From positions 54,063 through 118,062 of the forward strand of contig JAGFIS010000033.1 in assembly GCA_024103425.1 (NCBI GenBank): a stretch of DNA of 64,000 bases, read 5' to 3'. The position numbers were made by a program, and so were the translations under genes. This document shows positions 44,167 through 53,136 of the stretch, in pieces; within the stretch, counting starts at the first letter, position 1; each line of letters opens with the position of its first letter. This stretch comes from Chitinophagaceae bacterium (GTDB taxonomy: Bacteria; Bacteroidota; Bacteroidia; Chitinophagales; Chitinophagaceae). The notes beneath the pieces are model-generated. The model had not been told where the DNA came from, did not search any database, and saw nothing but the letters and a program-made list of their open reading frames with translations.

Positions 44167-45159
44167 ATGATGAAAAATATTTTGCAATACTTATTTGATT
44201 ACAAAACCCTCACGAGAGCACAGGCAGCCGAGGTGCTGAAGAATATCAGCAACGGTGTTTACTCCGATACAGAGATAGCGGCCTTTGTAACTGTTTTTCT
44301 GATGCGGAGTATCACTATCGAAGAGATGCAGGGCTTCCGTGATGCACTCCTGGAACTGTGTGTGCCTGTCGATCTGAACGGCCATGACGTCATCGATATC
44401 GTCGGAACAGGTGGCGACGGAAAGAATACCTTTAATATTTCCACACTAAGTTGTTTTATCGTAGCCGGTACCGGGCACAAAGTGGCCAAACACGGCAACT
44501 ATGGAGCAACCTCTATCAGTGGTGCGAGCACAGTGATGGAGCAGTTAGGGTATAAATTTTCCAATGACAATGAAAAGCTGAAGAGAGAGGTAGAAGAAAC
44601 CAATATCTGTTTCCTGCACGCTCCGCTTTTTCATCCTGCTTTGAAAACAGTGGCACCTGTTCGCAGAGCATTGGGCATCCGGACCTTCTTCAATATGCTC
44701 GGCCCGTTGGTGAATCCTTGCAGCGCTTCCGTCCGTATGATCGGAGTGTTTAACCTGGAGATTGCACGGTTATACAGGTACATTCTGGAGGTAGATCCCG
44801 CCAGCTTTGCCATTGTACACAGTCTGGATGGATATGATGAAATTTCGCTCACTGCCGACACCCGGATCATCACCAAGAAAGGAGAGAAGACCGTTGATGC
44901 CATCACGTTGGGCAAGCGTTCTGCCGAACCGCAGGATTTGTACGGAGGCAACACCAAAGAAGAAGCGGCTAAATTGTTTCACAAGATTCTGAGAGGCGAA
45001 GGCTCGTGGGCACAGAATGCTGTGGTTCTTGCCAATGCATCAGTAGCTTTGCAAACCGCCACCGGGAAAGATTATGAAGAATGCTTTCAACAGAGTGTAG
45101 AAAGTCTGGAGAGCGGCAATGCGCTGAAGATGTTTAACCGCCTAATGGAAATGCAATGA
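44167..45159 (+). CDS. trpD: Anthranilate phosphoribosyltransferase
   Basis: A 330-residue enzyme that joins anthranilate and PRPP. Signatures are DIVGTGGDGKNTFNISTLS (PRPP loop), KHGNYGATSISGASTVMEQLGY and FFNMLGPLVNPCSAS. There are two adjacent ATGs (44167 and 44170). Its stop shares the ATGA at 45156-45159 with the trpC start, a standard coupling overlap. Confidence 0.96.
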   Translation: MMKNILQYLFDYKTLTRAQAAEVLKNISNGVYSDTEIAAFVTVFLMRSITIEEMQGFRDALLELCVPVDLNGHDVIDIVGTGGDGKNTFNISTLSCFIVAGTGHKVAKHGNYGATSISGASTVMEQLGYKFSNDNEKLKREVEETNICFLHAPLFHPALKTVAPVRRALGIRTFFNMLGPLVNPCSASVRMIGVFNLEIARLYRYILEVDPASFAIVHSLDGYDEISLTADTRIITKKGEKTVDAITLGKRSAEPQDLYGGNTKEEAAKLFHKILRGEGSWAQNAVVLANASVALQTATGKDYEECFQQSVESLESGNALKMFNRLMEMQ

Positions 45160-45938
45160 ATATATTAGACGAGATAGTTGCTCATAAAAAAATAGAAGTA
45201 GAGAAAAGGAAGAAATCGGTTCCTGTGATAGACCTGATGAATAAACCTTCTTTTACTGATGAGTGCTATCCATTTGAGGGGTTCATCAAAGACCCAATGA
45301 GGAGTGGTATCATAGCAGAATTTAAACGGAAATCGCCTTCGAAAGGTTGGATCAATGAGAATGCGAGGGTGGGGATGGTAACAAGAGGTTACACCTCATT
45401 CGGGGCGTCTGCTCTGTCAGTGTTGACGGATGCGCATTTCTTCGGAGGCAGTCTGGAAGATTTGGAAGCAGCGAGAGAAAATCAGATTCCCATTCTCAGA
45501 AAAGATTTCATCATAGATGATTATCAGTTGCTCGAGGCAAAGGCCCATGGCGCAGATGTAGTGCTGCTGATTGCTGCCTGCCTGGATAAAAAGTCGGTGA
45601 AAGAACTGTCGCACACGGCAAAGAATTTAGGACTGAATGTGCTGTTGGAAATTCATACTGAGGAGGAACTGGAGACCATCTGTGATACGATAGACGTAGT
45701 GGGTATCAACAACCGCAACCTGAAAACCTTTGAGGTGGATATCGAAAACAGCATCCACCTGGCGGGGATGATACCCGAAATGTGCAAGATTTCGGAGAGC
45801 GGTATTGACAGTGCGGAGACATTGAAGAAACTGAAAGTTGCCGGTTTTGACGGTTTCCTGATGGGAGAGCGGTTTATGAAGGAGAAGTTTCCTGCCGTAG
45901 CATTTAAAGAATTTTTAAAGAGTTGCAATGAAAATTAA
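45156..45938 (+). CDS. trpC: Indole-3-glycerol phosphate synthase
   Basis: A 260-residue TIM barrel that closes the indole ring. Motifs include IAEFKRKSPSKGWI, ALSVLTDAHFFGGS, LRKDFIIDDYQLLEAKAHGADVVLLI, VGINNRNLKTFEVD and SESGIDS. It is a separate polypeptide rather than a trpC-trpF fusion. It overlaps trpD by 4 bp and trpF by 11 bp. Confidence 0.96.
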   Translation: MNILDEIVAHKKIEVEKRKKSVPVIDLMNKPSFTDECYPFEGFIKDPMRSGIIAEFKRKSPSKGWINENARVGMVTRGYTSFGASALSVLTDAHFFGGSLEDLEAARENQIPILRKDFIIDDYQLLEAKAHGADVVLLIAACLDKKSVKELSHTAKNLGLNVLLEIHTEEELETICDTIDVVGINNRNLKTFEVDIENSIHLAGMIPEMCKISESGIDSAETLKKLKVAGFDGFLMGERFMKEKFPAVAFKEFLKSCNEN

Positions 45939-46542
45939 GGTGTGCGGGTTGACTGACGGTAAACAGATAAAAAGTCTGGAAGAGATGGGTGTGGACTATA
46001 CCGGACTGATCTTCTTTGAGGGTTCACCGCGCTATGTGGAGAAGGGCAGTAATTCAATCCCTGCACCGGCCGGTTCGAAGAGAACAGGAGTATTCGTAAA
46101 TGAGAAGCAGGACTTAATCAGCCGGAAAATAGAACAATACCAGTTGAAGGCTGTGCAGTTGTGTGGTGAAGAAGATCCTGAATTGTGTTCGGCTCTTATG
46201 CGCGATGTGGAAGTGATTAAGGTAGTACACGTGGGTGATGCGGATGACGTGCGGCGTATGCGCAGGTACGAAGGGCATTGCGATTATTTTCTTTTAGATA
46301 CGCGAAGTGATAAGTACGGCGGATCGGGAAAGAAGTTTGACTGGGCAGTCCTCGCAGAGAATAAAATCATCCAGCCGTTCTTTCTGAGTGGTGGTATCGA
46401 TGAGGATGATTTTGATGCTATCGCTTCCATTCAACATCCGTTGTTGTATGGAGTGGATATCAACAGTCGGTTTGAGACATCGCCCGGCATCAAAGACATA
46501 AATAAAGTAGAACGGTTTATAAAAAAAATAAAGAGTTTATGA
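45928..46542 (+). CDS. trpF: Phosphoribosylanthranilate isomerase
   Basis: A 204-residue TIM barrel doing the Amadori rearrangement between TrpD and TrpC. The start [14 protein letters not shown] has the KVCGLT catalytic Cys motif; [41 protein letters not shown] and [13 protein letters not shown] follow. It overlaps the end of trpC by 11 bp and the start of trpB by 4 bp. Confidence 0.95.
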   Translation: MKIKVCGLTDGKQIKSLEEMGVDYTGLIFFEGSPRYVEKGSNSIPAPAGSKRTGVFVNEKQDLISRKIEQYQLKAVQLCGEEDPELCSALMRDVEVIKVVHVGDADDVRRMRRYEGHCDYFLLDTRSDKYGGSGKKFDWAVLAENKIIQPFFLSGGIDEDDFDAIASIQHPLLYGVDINSRFETSPGIKDINKVERFIKKIKSL

Positions 46543-47729
46543 CAAACCATCCGGACCAATACGGCTTCTATGGAAAATTCGGCGGAGCCTATATCCCTGA
46601 GATGCTTCATGCCAATGTGGAATTTTTGCAGAAGCATTATCAGGAGATAATTGACAGTCCTGAGTTTCAGAAAGAATTTGAATACCTGCTGAAAGATTAT
46701 GCAGGACGGGAGACTCCTTTGTATTACGCCGAAAGGTTGAGCAAAAAATATGGCGCTTCCGTTTATTTAAAACGTGAAGACCTGTGCCACACCGGCGCGC
46801 ACAAGGTCAACAATACCATCGGTCAGATCCTGTTAGCCGAGCGCTTGGGCAAAAAGAGAATCATTGCCGAGACGGGTGCGGGTCAGCATGGTGTGGCTAC
46901 TGCTACCGTGTGTGCTTTGAAGGGATTGGAATGTATTGTTTATATGGGCGAGACAGATATGCAGCGCCAGGCGCTGAATGTAGCCCGTATGGAGATGCTG
47001 GGAGCAAAAGTGGTTCCCGCCATGAGTGGAAGCAAAACGCTGAAAGATGCTACCAATGAGGCGATACGTGACTGGATCAATCATCCTGAAGATACTTACT
47101 ATCAGATAGGCAGTGTGGTCGGCCCGCATCCTTATCCCGATATGGTGGCACAGTTTCAGAGTGTCATCAGCAAAGAGATCAGAGCGCAATTAAAAGAAAA
47201 GACCGGAACAGAACTGCCCGATTACGTTATCGCTTGTGTCGGTGGCGGCAGTAATGCTGCAGGAGCGTTCTATCATTTTCTGGAAGACGAACAAGTGAAA
47301 TTGGTAGCTGTTGAAGCAGCAGGCAACGGTATAGAAAGCGGAGAAAGTGCCGCAACTACGCAATTGGGACGCATCGGCATTTTGCATGGCTGCAAGAGTC
47401 TGGTGATGCAGACCGAAGACGGTCAGGTTGTCGAACCCTACAGCATTTCGGCAGGATTGGATTATCCCGGTATCGGTCCGTTACACGCACATTTGTTCGA
47501 CACCGGTAGAGGTACATTTCTCAATGCCACCGACAAAGAAGCATTGGATGCGGCTTTCGAACTGGCTCAATTGGAAGGTATCATTCCGGCATTGGAATCA
47601 GCACACGCACTTGCAGTTCTCAAAAAATTAGATTTGAAAAAGAGCGACAGGGTAGTGGTGAATCTGAGCGGCAGGGGCGATAAAGACATGGCGACCTATT
47701 TGAAATACTTACCTAACCAAAACGGATAG
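46539..47729 (+). CDS. trpB: Tryptophan synthase beta chain
   Basis: A 396-residue PLP enzyme that condenses indole with serine. [16 protein letters not shown] marks the start, K89 in [12 protein letters not shown] is the Schiff-base lysine, [13 protein letters not shown] follows, and [12 protein letters not shown] binds the cofactor phosphate. This is the standard TrpB1 type that works in complex with TrpA. It overlaps trpF by 4 bp and is 6 bp from trpA. Confidence 0.97.
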   Translation: MTNHPDQYGFYGKFGGAYIPEMLHANVEFLQKHYQEIIDSPEFQKEFEYLLKDYAGRETPLYYAERLSKKYGASVYLKREDLCHTGAHKVNNTIGQILLAERLGKKRIIAETGAGQHGVATATVCALKGLECIVYMGETDMQRQALNVARMEMLGAKVVPAMSGSKTLKDATNEAIRDWINHPEDTYYQIGSVVGPHPYPDMVAQFQSVISKEIRAQLKEKTGTELPDYVIACVGGGSNAAGAFYHFLEDEQVKLVAVEAAGNGIESGESAATTQLGRIGILHGCKSLVMQTEDGQVVEPYSISAGLDYPGIGPLHAHLFDTGRGTFLNATDKEALDAAFELAQLEGIIPALESAHALAVLKKLDLKKSDRVVVNLSGRGDKDMATYLKYLPNQNG

Positions 47730-47735
47730 ACGAAG

Positions 47736-48506
47736 ATGAACAAGATTCAGCAACTGTTTGAAAGAAAGAATAAGAATATACTGTCGGTGTATTTCACTGC
47801 CGGATATCCGGAGTTGGAGAGTACCAATGAGATATTGACTGCACTGGCTGATAACGGAGTGGATATGATAGAGATCGGAATGCCATACAGCGATCCGCTG
47901 GCAGACGGACCGGTAATACAGCACAGCAGCAGTGTGGCTATTGCCAATGGAATGACGATAGCAAAACTGTTTGAACAGTTGGGTAAGTTGAAATTGTCCC
48001 GGGAAGTACCATTGTTGCTAATGGGATATTTGAATCCTGTGATCCAATACGGCTTTGAAAATTTTTGCAGAGATGCGTCGGCAGTAGGCATCAGCGGATT
48101 GATTATTCCCGACCTGCCATTGAGGGAATACCGGTTGGAGTATGAAGTGATTACTAAGAAGTACGGACTGAGTTTTGTCTTTCTGATTACCCCCGAAACC
48201 TCGGAAGAAAGAATCAGGGAAATAGATAATCTTTCGGATGGTTTTATTTACGCCGTTTCTTCCTCATCCGTCACCGGCAGGGCCACCGATGAATCAAGGA
48301 AAGAAGACTACTTCAAAAGAATAGGAGCGATGAATCTCAAAAATCCGGTCGTCGTGGGTTTTGGCGTGAAAGACAAAGCTACATTTGAGCACGCCTGCAA
48401 ATATCTGAACGGTGCTATCTCAGGAACGGCCTTTATTAATCAGCTGACCGGTAATGAGAAATCAATTGAAGAAAATACTAAAACCTTCCTGAATATGTTC
48501 AGGTAA
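47736..48506 (+). CDS. trpA: Tryptophan synthase alpha chain
   Basis: A 256-residue TIM barrel that releases indole and glyceraldehyde-3-phosphate. Catalytic E46 and D57 lie in DMIEIGMPYSDPLADGP. Other motifs are LMGYLNPVIQYG, GLIIPDLPLREY and VSSSSVTGRATD. It is the last gene of the trp operon and is followed by palindromic repeats rather than a clear T-run terminator. Confidence 0.96.
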   Translation: MNKIQQLFERKNKNILSVYFTAGYPELESTNEILTALADNGVDMIEIGMPYSDPLADGPVIQHSSSVAIANGMTIAKLFEQLGKLKLSREVPLLLMGYLNPVIQYGFENFCRDASAVGISGLIIPDLPLREYRLEYEVITKKYGLSFVFLITPETSEERIREIDNLSDGFIYAVSSSSVTGRATDESRKEDYFKRIGAMNLKNPVVVGFGVKDKATFEHACKYLNGAISGTAFINQLTGNEKSIEENTKTFLNMFR

Positions 48507-48521
48507 GTGACCTGACCTATA

Positions 48522-48597
48522 AGGGTTGCCAACCTTCTGAAGAATGGTAACCCTGTCTTCGAGAACTTTGAGGAACCTTCTGAAGGTTGGTAACCCT
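48522..48597. repeat. Palindromic repeat pair after trpA
   Basis: AGGGTTGCCAACCTTC (48522-48537) recurs inverted as GAAGGTTGGTAACCCT (48582-48597), 15 of 16 matching. Each copy is also part of a local hairpin: 48522-48554 (AGGGTT/AACCCT, CCA/TGG) and 48574-48588 (AACCTTC-T-GAAGGTT). It looks like a REP-type intergenic element. It may also stop or stabilise the trp transcript. Confidence 0.75.
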
Positions 48598-48654
48598 GGG
48601 AAAAGACAATCATTTCCCCTGAAAAGCGTTTAAAGTATATTAACATCCCTTTTA

Positions 48655-48684
48655 TTGCCTGTCTCTCCGAAAAAATTAATTTCG
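48655..48684 (+). promoter_or_regulatory. Candidate promoter of the TlpA-like gene
   Basis: ATTG (48655-48658) and TAATTTCG (48677-48684) are spaced by 18 nt; each is one base off the -33/-7 consensus. The gene's ATG is only 5 bp after the -7 box, which would make the mRNA leaderless. Confidence 0.45.
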
Positions 48685-48689
48685 TAGCT

Positions 48690-49730
48690 ATGAAATTTTT
48701 GATTGTTGTCTTTTCACTGGTCTTCTCAATAAGTGCAAGTGCGCAGAATAGCGATAACCTGATTATTTCAGGCAGGGTGATCGGCTTCCCGGATGGTACC
48801 AAGGTGTCCCTTTACAACACCAATAACCGACAACTGGAGACAATTGCCACCCTGAAAAAAGACAGTTTCTACTACGAAGGAAATCAGTTGGCCGAACCCG
48901 ACTTCAAACTGTTGGTGTTTGACGAAAAAGATCCCGGTATCCCGCTGATGATGGACAACAGCCATATTAAAGTGACTGGTACAAAAGATAATATCGCTAA
49001 TCTGCTGGTCAGCGGTTCGCAGGTGAATGAAGATTATCAGGCTTTATCCAAAGAAATGAAAGCCTTTGAAGATATTTTTTCCAATCAGAACTACACTCCC
49101 GAAAATGTCAGCAAGATTGTAGCAGTGTGTGAAAAGTTTGCATTGGAGCATCCGGATTCTTATGTTTCCCTGATGGCCGTTTCACAAGCCTTTCAACTGA
49201 ATCAGGATATTAAGCGTGCGGACAAAGTGATGAGTGCATTGTCTGATAAATACAAGGGAACAAATCTCGGCCAGTATCTGAATTATCAGATTCAGGTTGG
49301 TAAGGTTACTGCTATCGGAAGTGAAATTCTGCCCTTCACTCAAAATGATACAAACGGTAAACCTGTCAGCATTACCGATTTTAGGGGAAAGTATGTATTG
49401 ATTGACTTCTGGGCGAGTTGGTGCGGGCCTTGCCGCCAGGAGAACCCGAATGTGGTAGCGAATTACAACAAATACAAAGACAAAAACTTCACGGTTTTCG
49501 GTGTAAGTCTCGATAATTCAAGAGACGCCTGGCTCAAAGCGATCGAGAAAGATGCATTGCACTGGACGCAGGTTAGCGACTTGAAAGGATGGGATAATGC
49601 TGTCAGCCGTATGTTCTTTATCAGCAGTATTCCCCAAAATTTACTGATAGATCCTAATGGGGTAATTATAGCAAAAAACCTCAGAGGCGGTGCTCTGGGA
49701 GCGATGCTTCAGGAACTCTTTGATAAATAA
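48690..49730 (+). CDS. Periplasmic TlpA/ResA-like thioredoxin-fold protein with DUF4369-type N-terminus
   Basis: A 346-residue exported thiol-disulfide protein. The signal peptide ends near SASAQ (residue 19). The N-terminal beta domain (about 24-115, LIISGRVIGFPDGTKVSLYNT) resembles DUF4369, often fused to thioredoxins in Bacteroidota. The C-terminal AhpC/TSA-thioredoxin domain (about 205-346) has the redox motif WASWCGPCRQENP. It probably reduces or isomerises disulfides of exported proteins. It has its own promoter and ends 10 bp from the convergent M56 gene. Confidence 0.9.
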   Translation: MKFLIVVFSLVFSISASAQNSDNLIISGRVIGFPDGTKVSLYNTNNRQLETIATLKKDSFYYEGNQLAEPDFKLLVFDEKDPGIPLMMDNSHIKVTGTKDNIANLLVSGSQVNEDYQALSKEMKAFEDIFSNQNYTPENVSKIVAVCEKFALEHPDSYVSLMAVSQAFQLNQDIKRADKVMSALSDKYKGTNLGQYLNYQIQVGKVTAIGSEILPFTQNDTNGKPVSITDFRGKYVLIDFWASWCGPCRQENPNVVANYNKYKDKNFTVFGVSLDNSRDAWLKAIEKDALHWTQVSDLKGWDNAVSRMFFISSIPQNLLIDPNGVIIAKNLRGGALGAMLQELFDK

Positions 49731-49740
49731 ATCAATCAAT

Positions 49741-51429
49741 TTAAATATCTGCCTTTCTTAAAGGCCTTCTGTATTCTCCCTTTCTCGATTGAGGATAGAA
49801 GTAGCGATATCTTTCTGTGGGCTCGTAGTTGAATGACTGCCTGCTGTGGCTTTTAGAATTGCGGTTGCCCAATGAAAATCCTTTCACGGTATTGTTGGCT
49901 ATAACCCGGAGTGAGTCTATTGAAAGCATCATCTCCATTCCTGCTTTCACCATAGAGTCAATCTTCACCTTATCCATTTTTGTTCTGCCATTAAAATTAC
50001 CGGCAAAGCCTTCTCCTGTCCGAGGCATGAAATATCCTTTTATCATCCGTTCTCCTCCGTGGTCGTATTCTTTATCTCCTTTCCATTTTTTTCTATATTT
50101 CTTTTCGAACTCACCAATCATCTCCCAGGCCTTTTTCATTTTTTCATCAACAGGCTTTCCGCTAACTATTTCGAATTTGTGTTGTGTTTCAGGCTTATTT
50201 ATTTCTGCTTTAGACTCTTCCGGAATAATGGGTATTACCTCCGGCTGTTCCAGTGTCTTGGACTTCAAAATTTTCACTTTTACGGTAACTGTCTTTTCTT
50301 TTTTTACCGATTGTTGTTGTTTTTCACCAGAGGAGATTACTTCTGTTTTCGGCTCCGGCCGGTTTACAATATCCTGAATATTATTGCCTGCCAGTGTTAT
50401 CACCCCTGGAGTAAGCGTGACATTTCTCTGTGCAAACAATCTCTTTTCCAGGGAGGGTAAGAATGGAGATGCTCCGAACAGAAGCCCGATAATAACAAAG
50501 TACACCAATATTCTTCTGTAAAAGTCTTTGGATTCTGAAGCCTCATTGCCCGTGATTCTTTTTATACGTGATAACAGCAGGTTCTTTTTAGATACTGCGG
50601 ACAGGGCGAATGATTCTACCCGTACCTCATTTTTACTCAGTTCTAAGAGTGCTCTGGCATAATTCTCAGGTTCGTAGTTGTGCTCCAAGACCAAATCGTC
50701 GCAACAATTTTCTCTTTCATTCCTGATATTCTGCATAAGGATGAAAACGGCAGGGTTGAAGAAGAGGACGGTTTCAATTACTGACAGCAGCAGGTTGATG
50801 AGATAATCGTTCCTCTTAATGTGTGAAAGTTCGTGTACTATAATGGCTTCTATCTGAGTAGGCGTGAGGTGTGTCAGGCAAGTAACCGGTAACAAAATGA
50901 CGGGTTTTAAAAATCCTGTGGTAAATGGCGTACGGATGGACTCCGATACCCAGATGCTAACCTTTCTGCTGATTTTCAGCAATGCAGCTGAATGATTCGT
51001 AAACTCAATCCACCGTTGCCCGGGTTTGAAGAGGGTAGCATGCTTCCAGTCAGACGCCTGTCTTACGTTCATGATTAATCGTGTTACCATAAAGACCAGC
51101 ATCGTCAGATAAGCGAGTGATAAGATAACCGAGGTATTTGCTGAAAGAGCAGGGATGATTGAGTGGATTCTTTCTATAGCTAACCCTTCTTCTATGATTG
51201 TAGGGGTATCGTTGGTTAAAAGGATTTCGAAGAAGGTAAAAACAAACCATACAAAGGAAGCGATAACGAGCAGGACACTCAGGTTGTGTTTGCCCGCCGG
51301 TTTCATCTTTCTGAAAGTCAGCAGGAACAGCTTATAAAATATCAGCAATATCAGGCTTTGCCAGAGACTGTGAATGATTGCGTTTCCCAGCGACTGCAAC
51401 CATATAGAATGTAATACCTGACTGTACAT
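49741..51429 (-). CDS. M56-family (BlaR1/MecR1-like) membrane metallopeptidase
   Basis: A 562-residue membrane sensor-protease. About four transmembrane helices (near 19-39, 48-72, 98-120, 310-325) flank the cytoplasmic zinc protease site HELSH (H199, E200, H203) with a further acidic motif NERENCCDD (about 237-245). The extracytoplasmic C-terminal half (about 330-562) is Lys/Glu/Pro rich and lacks the penicillin-binding domain of true BlaR1, so a beta-lactam signal is not indicated. It begins 4 bp after the BlaI-like repressor gene. Expected action is signal-triggered cleavage of that repressor. Confidence 0.9.
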   Translation of the reverse strand: MYSQVLHSIWLQSLGNAIIHSLWQSLILLIFYKLFLLTFRKMKPAGKHNLSVLLVIASFVWFVFTFFEILLTNDTPTIIEEGLAIERIHSIIPALSANTSVILSLAYLTMLVFMVTRLIMNVRQASDWKHATLFKPGQRWIEFTNHSAALLKISRKVSIWVSESIRTPFTTGFLKPVILLPVTCLTHLTPTQIEAIIVHELSHIKRNDYLINLLLSVIETVLFFNPAVFILMQNIRNERENCCDDLVLEHNYEPENYARALLELSKNEVRVESFALSAVSKKNLLLSRIKRITGNEASESKDFYRRILVYFVIIGLLFGASPFLPSLEKRLFAQRNVTLTPGVITLAGNNIQDIVNRPEPKTEVISSGEKQQQSVKKEKTVTVKVKILKSKTLEQPEVIPIIPEESKAEINKPETQHKFEIVSGKPVDEKMKKAWEMIGEFEKKYRKKWKGDKEYDHGGERMIKGYFMPRTGEGFAGNFNGRTKMDKVKIDSMVKAGMEMMLSIDSLRVIANNTVKGFSLGNRNSKSHSRQSFNYEPTERYRYFYPQSRKGEYRRPLRKADI

Positions 51430-51433
51430 CCGG

Positions 51434-51811
51434 TTATTTTTTCAGATTATCGAGATACTTCTGTATTTCGTCCAGTTCGTCTTTCGAGGCTTTATGCTGC
51501 CCCAGTGCCTGAATCACAAGTTGAGAGGGCGAACCGCTAAAAAGCCTTTTGATCATCTTGTCGACATAAAATCGCTGCATTTTTTTCTTGTTTACCGCAG
51601 GTTTGTAAATGTGGCTTTTGATGCTTTCGTCGCGGGTTACAAGTCCCTTTTCGAACATAATCTGCATGAATTTGAGTGTGGTAGTGTAACCCGAGTTCTT
51701 TGTTGCTGTAAGCACATCGTGCACTTCTCTCACTGTTGCCTCACCTTTTTCCCATAGGATCTGTAGGATTTCCAGTTCGCTTTCAGTGGGTTTAATCGTT
51801 TCTTTTGCCAT
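51434..51811 (-). CDS. BlaI/MecI/CopY-family transcriptional repressor
   Basis: A 125-residue winged-helix repressor: PTESELEILQILWEKGEATVREVHDVL and GYTTTLKFMQIMFEKGLVTRD match the DNA-binding domain, and the C-terminal helices mediate dimerisation. It is the first gene of the operon with the M56 protease, its expected partner. A near-consensus -7 box (minus-strand TATCTTTC, 51838-51831) lies 20 bp upstream, so self-repression from this short promoter is likely. Target genes are unknown. Confidence 0.92.
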   Translation of the reverse strand: MAKETIKPTESELEILQILWEKGEATVREVHDVLTATKNSGYTTTLKFMQIMFEKGLVTRDESIKSHIYKPAVNKKKMQRFYVDKMIKRLFSGSPSQLVIQALGQHKASKDELDEIQKYLDNLKK

Positions 51812-51920
51812 AGTTTAAATTAAGAGCATGAAAGATACGAAATTAATCGTAGTGAGGTGAATAATTTGGATGAATGGAATTTTTAAGGGTATAAAGGGAC
51901 AGGCTTTTACAAAAAAGCAG

Positions 51921-51948
51921 TTTGTTAAACTAACTAGTCATAAATTTA
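51921..51948 (+). promoter_or_regulatory. Candidate promoter of cdd
   Basis: TTTG (51921-51924) and TAAATTTA (51941-51948, one base off TAnnTTTG) with 16-nt spacing, ending 23 bp before ATG 51972. It lies within the longer open frame and favours the shorter start. Confidence 0.4.
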
Positions 51949-51971
51949 CAGTAAACCAAACCCTTAGAAAG

Positions 51972-52457
51972 ATGGCTGAGAGAAAGATAGAAGTACAGTA
52001 CGAAGTTTACGAAGCTATTTCTGAACTGAGTCCTGAAGATGCATTTCTTTTAAAGTCGGCCAGAGAGCAGACAGCAAATTCTTATGCACCTTATTCTGAT
52101 TTCTGTGTGGGTGCAACTGCACGGTTAGTCAATGGAGAGTTAGTCAACGGAACGAATCAGGAGAACGCCTCATTTCCGGCAGGTATTTGTGCAGAGCGTG
52201 TATTGATGTCGACGGCCGCCAGCCTGTATCCCGGAGTGGGTGTAAAAACAATAGCCATTTCATATCTCAATAAAAAGGGTGACAGTAATCACCCGATCAG
52301 TCCCTGCGGTATCTGCCGCCAGTCGTTTGCAGAGTTTCAGATGAGGACAGGGCAAACCATCCGTGTTATTCTGAGCGGTCAGACCGGCCCTGTTTATATT
52401 CTGGAAAACGCGATGGATTTACTGCCGCTGAGTTTTAAGGCAGATGATATGAAGTAA
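51972..52457 (+). CDS. cdd: Cytidine deaminase
   Basis: A 161-residue zinc hydrolase of pyrimidine salvage, converting cytidine and deoxycytidine to uridines. The zinc and catalytic residues are in GICAERVLM (Cys and Glu) and PCGICRQ (two Cys). ASFPAGICAE and YAPYSDFCVGA are typical. I chose ATG 51972 (MAERKIEV); the open frame begins at 51870, but its first 34 residues are unlike the family and cover the likely promoter. Confidence 0.93.
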   Translation: MAERKIEVQYEVYEAISELSPEDAFLLKSAREQTANSYAPYSDFCVGATARLVNGELVNGTNQENASFPAGICAERVLMSTAASLYPGVGVKTIAISYLNKKGDSNHPISPCGICRQSFAEFQMRTGQTIRVILSGQTGPVYILENAMDLLPLSFKADDMK

Positions 52458-52487
52458 TTGCTTCGCCGAATTTTCGATTTACTTGGA

Positions 52488-53066
52488 TTACGCTTTTCTG
52501 CGGTTAATTTCGTCTCTGATAGAGGCCGCTCTGATGTAGTCTTCCTGCTCCAGTACTTCGTTAAGCAGTTCTTCCAGTTCCTGCAAAGTCAGGCTCTTCA
52601 GGTCACCGCTGCGTTCGTCCTCGTGGGTAACCATCACTTTCTTTTCCTGTTCGCTTTCTTCGCGCACAACACCCGATTCAGCAAGGATGAAATCATAAGT
52701 GTAGATAGGGCAATCAAATCTCACTGCCAGAGCAATGGCATCAGAGGTACGGGAATCGATTTCCACGGTGTCATTTTCCGTGGCGCAAATCAGTCTCGAA
52801 TAAAAAATACCTTCCTGGATATCGTTTATGATGACTTCTTTGAGTTCGATATCAAATGCGAGCATGAAGTTCTTCATCAGGTCGTGTGTCAGCGGACGGC
52901 TCGGTTTTATCTTTTCCAATGCTACAGCGATGGCTTGTGCTTCAAAACCTCCGATCACGATAGGTAGCCTCCTCACTCCGTTTACTTCTCCCATCACGAC
53001 AGCATAAGAATGCGTGTGGGTGATGCTGTGTGATAGTGCTACTATTTCCAGTCTTATTTTATTCAT
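52488..53066 (-). CDS. Bifunctional nuclease family protein (DUF151) with UvrB/UvrC motif
   Basis: A 192-residue protein. Residues 1-130 match the bifunctional nuclease/DUF151 fold (RLPIVIGGFEAQAIAVALE, then VEIDSRTSDAIALAVRFDCPIY). The C-terminus carries a UVR-like helical motif (ELEELLNEVLEQEDYIRAASIRDEI without the last residues), a combination common in Bacteroidota. Plant relatives have DNase/RNase activity; the bacterial role is unclear. It starts 64 bp after etfA ends, on the same strand, beyond a strong terminator. Confidence 0.88.
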   Translation of the reverse strand: MNKIRLEIVALSHSITHTHSYAVVMGEVNGVRRLPIVIGGFEAQAIAVALEKIKPSRPLTHDLMKNFMLAFDIELKEVIINDIQEGIFYSRLICATENDTVEIDSRTSDAIALAVRFDCPIYTYDFILAESGVVREESEQEKKVMVTHEDERSGDLKSLTLQELEELLNEVLEQEDYIRAASIRDEINRRKA

Positions 53067-53112
53067 CTTGTTTACTTGTAATTACCCCGGATTGATAAAA
53101 ACCAAAAAGGAT

Positions 53113-53136
53113 GGATAAGGCGAAATCGCCTTATCC
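53113..53136 (-). terminator. Terminator hairpin overlapping the etfA stop codon
   Basis: GGATAAGGCGA (53113-53123) and TCGCCTTATCC (53126-53136) form a perfect 11-bp stem. The etfA stop codon (53131-53133) is inside the stem. On the minus strand it is followed by ATCCTTTTTGG with Ts, so it ends the etfBA transcript. Confidence 0.82.

Noticed and set aside
48522..48597. Possible CRISPR-like array
   Set aside because: Only two copies, in inverted orientation, with no regular spacers and no cas genes.
49829..50377. 182-codon open frame opposite the M56 gene
   Set aside because: It is a Phe/Ser-rich antisense shadow of the Lys/Glu-rich region of the M56 protein.
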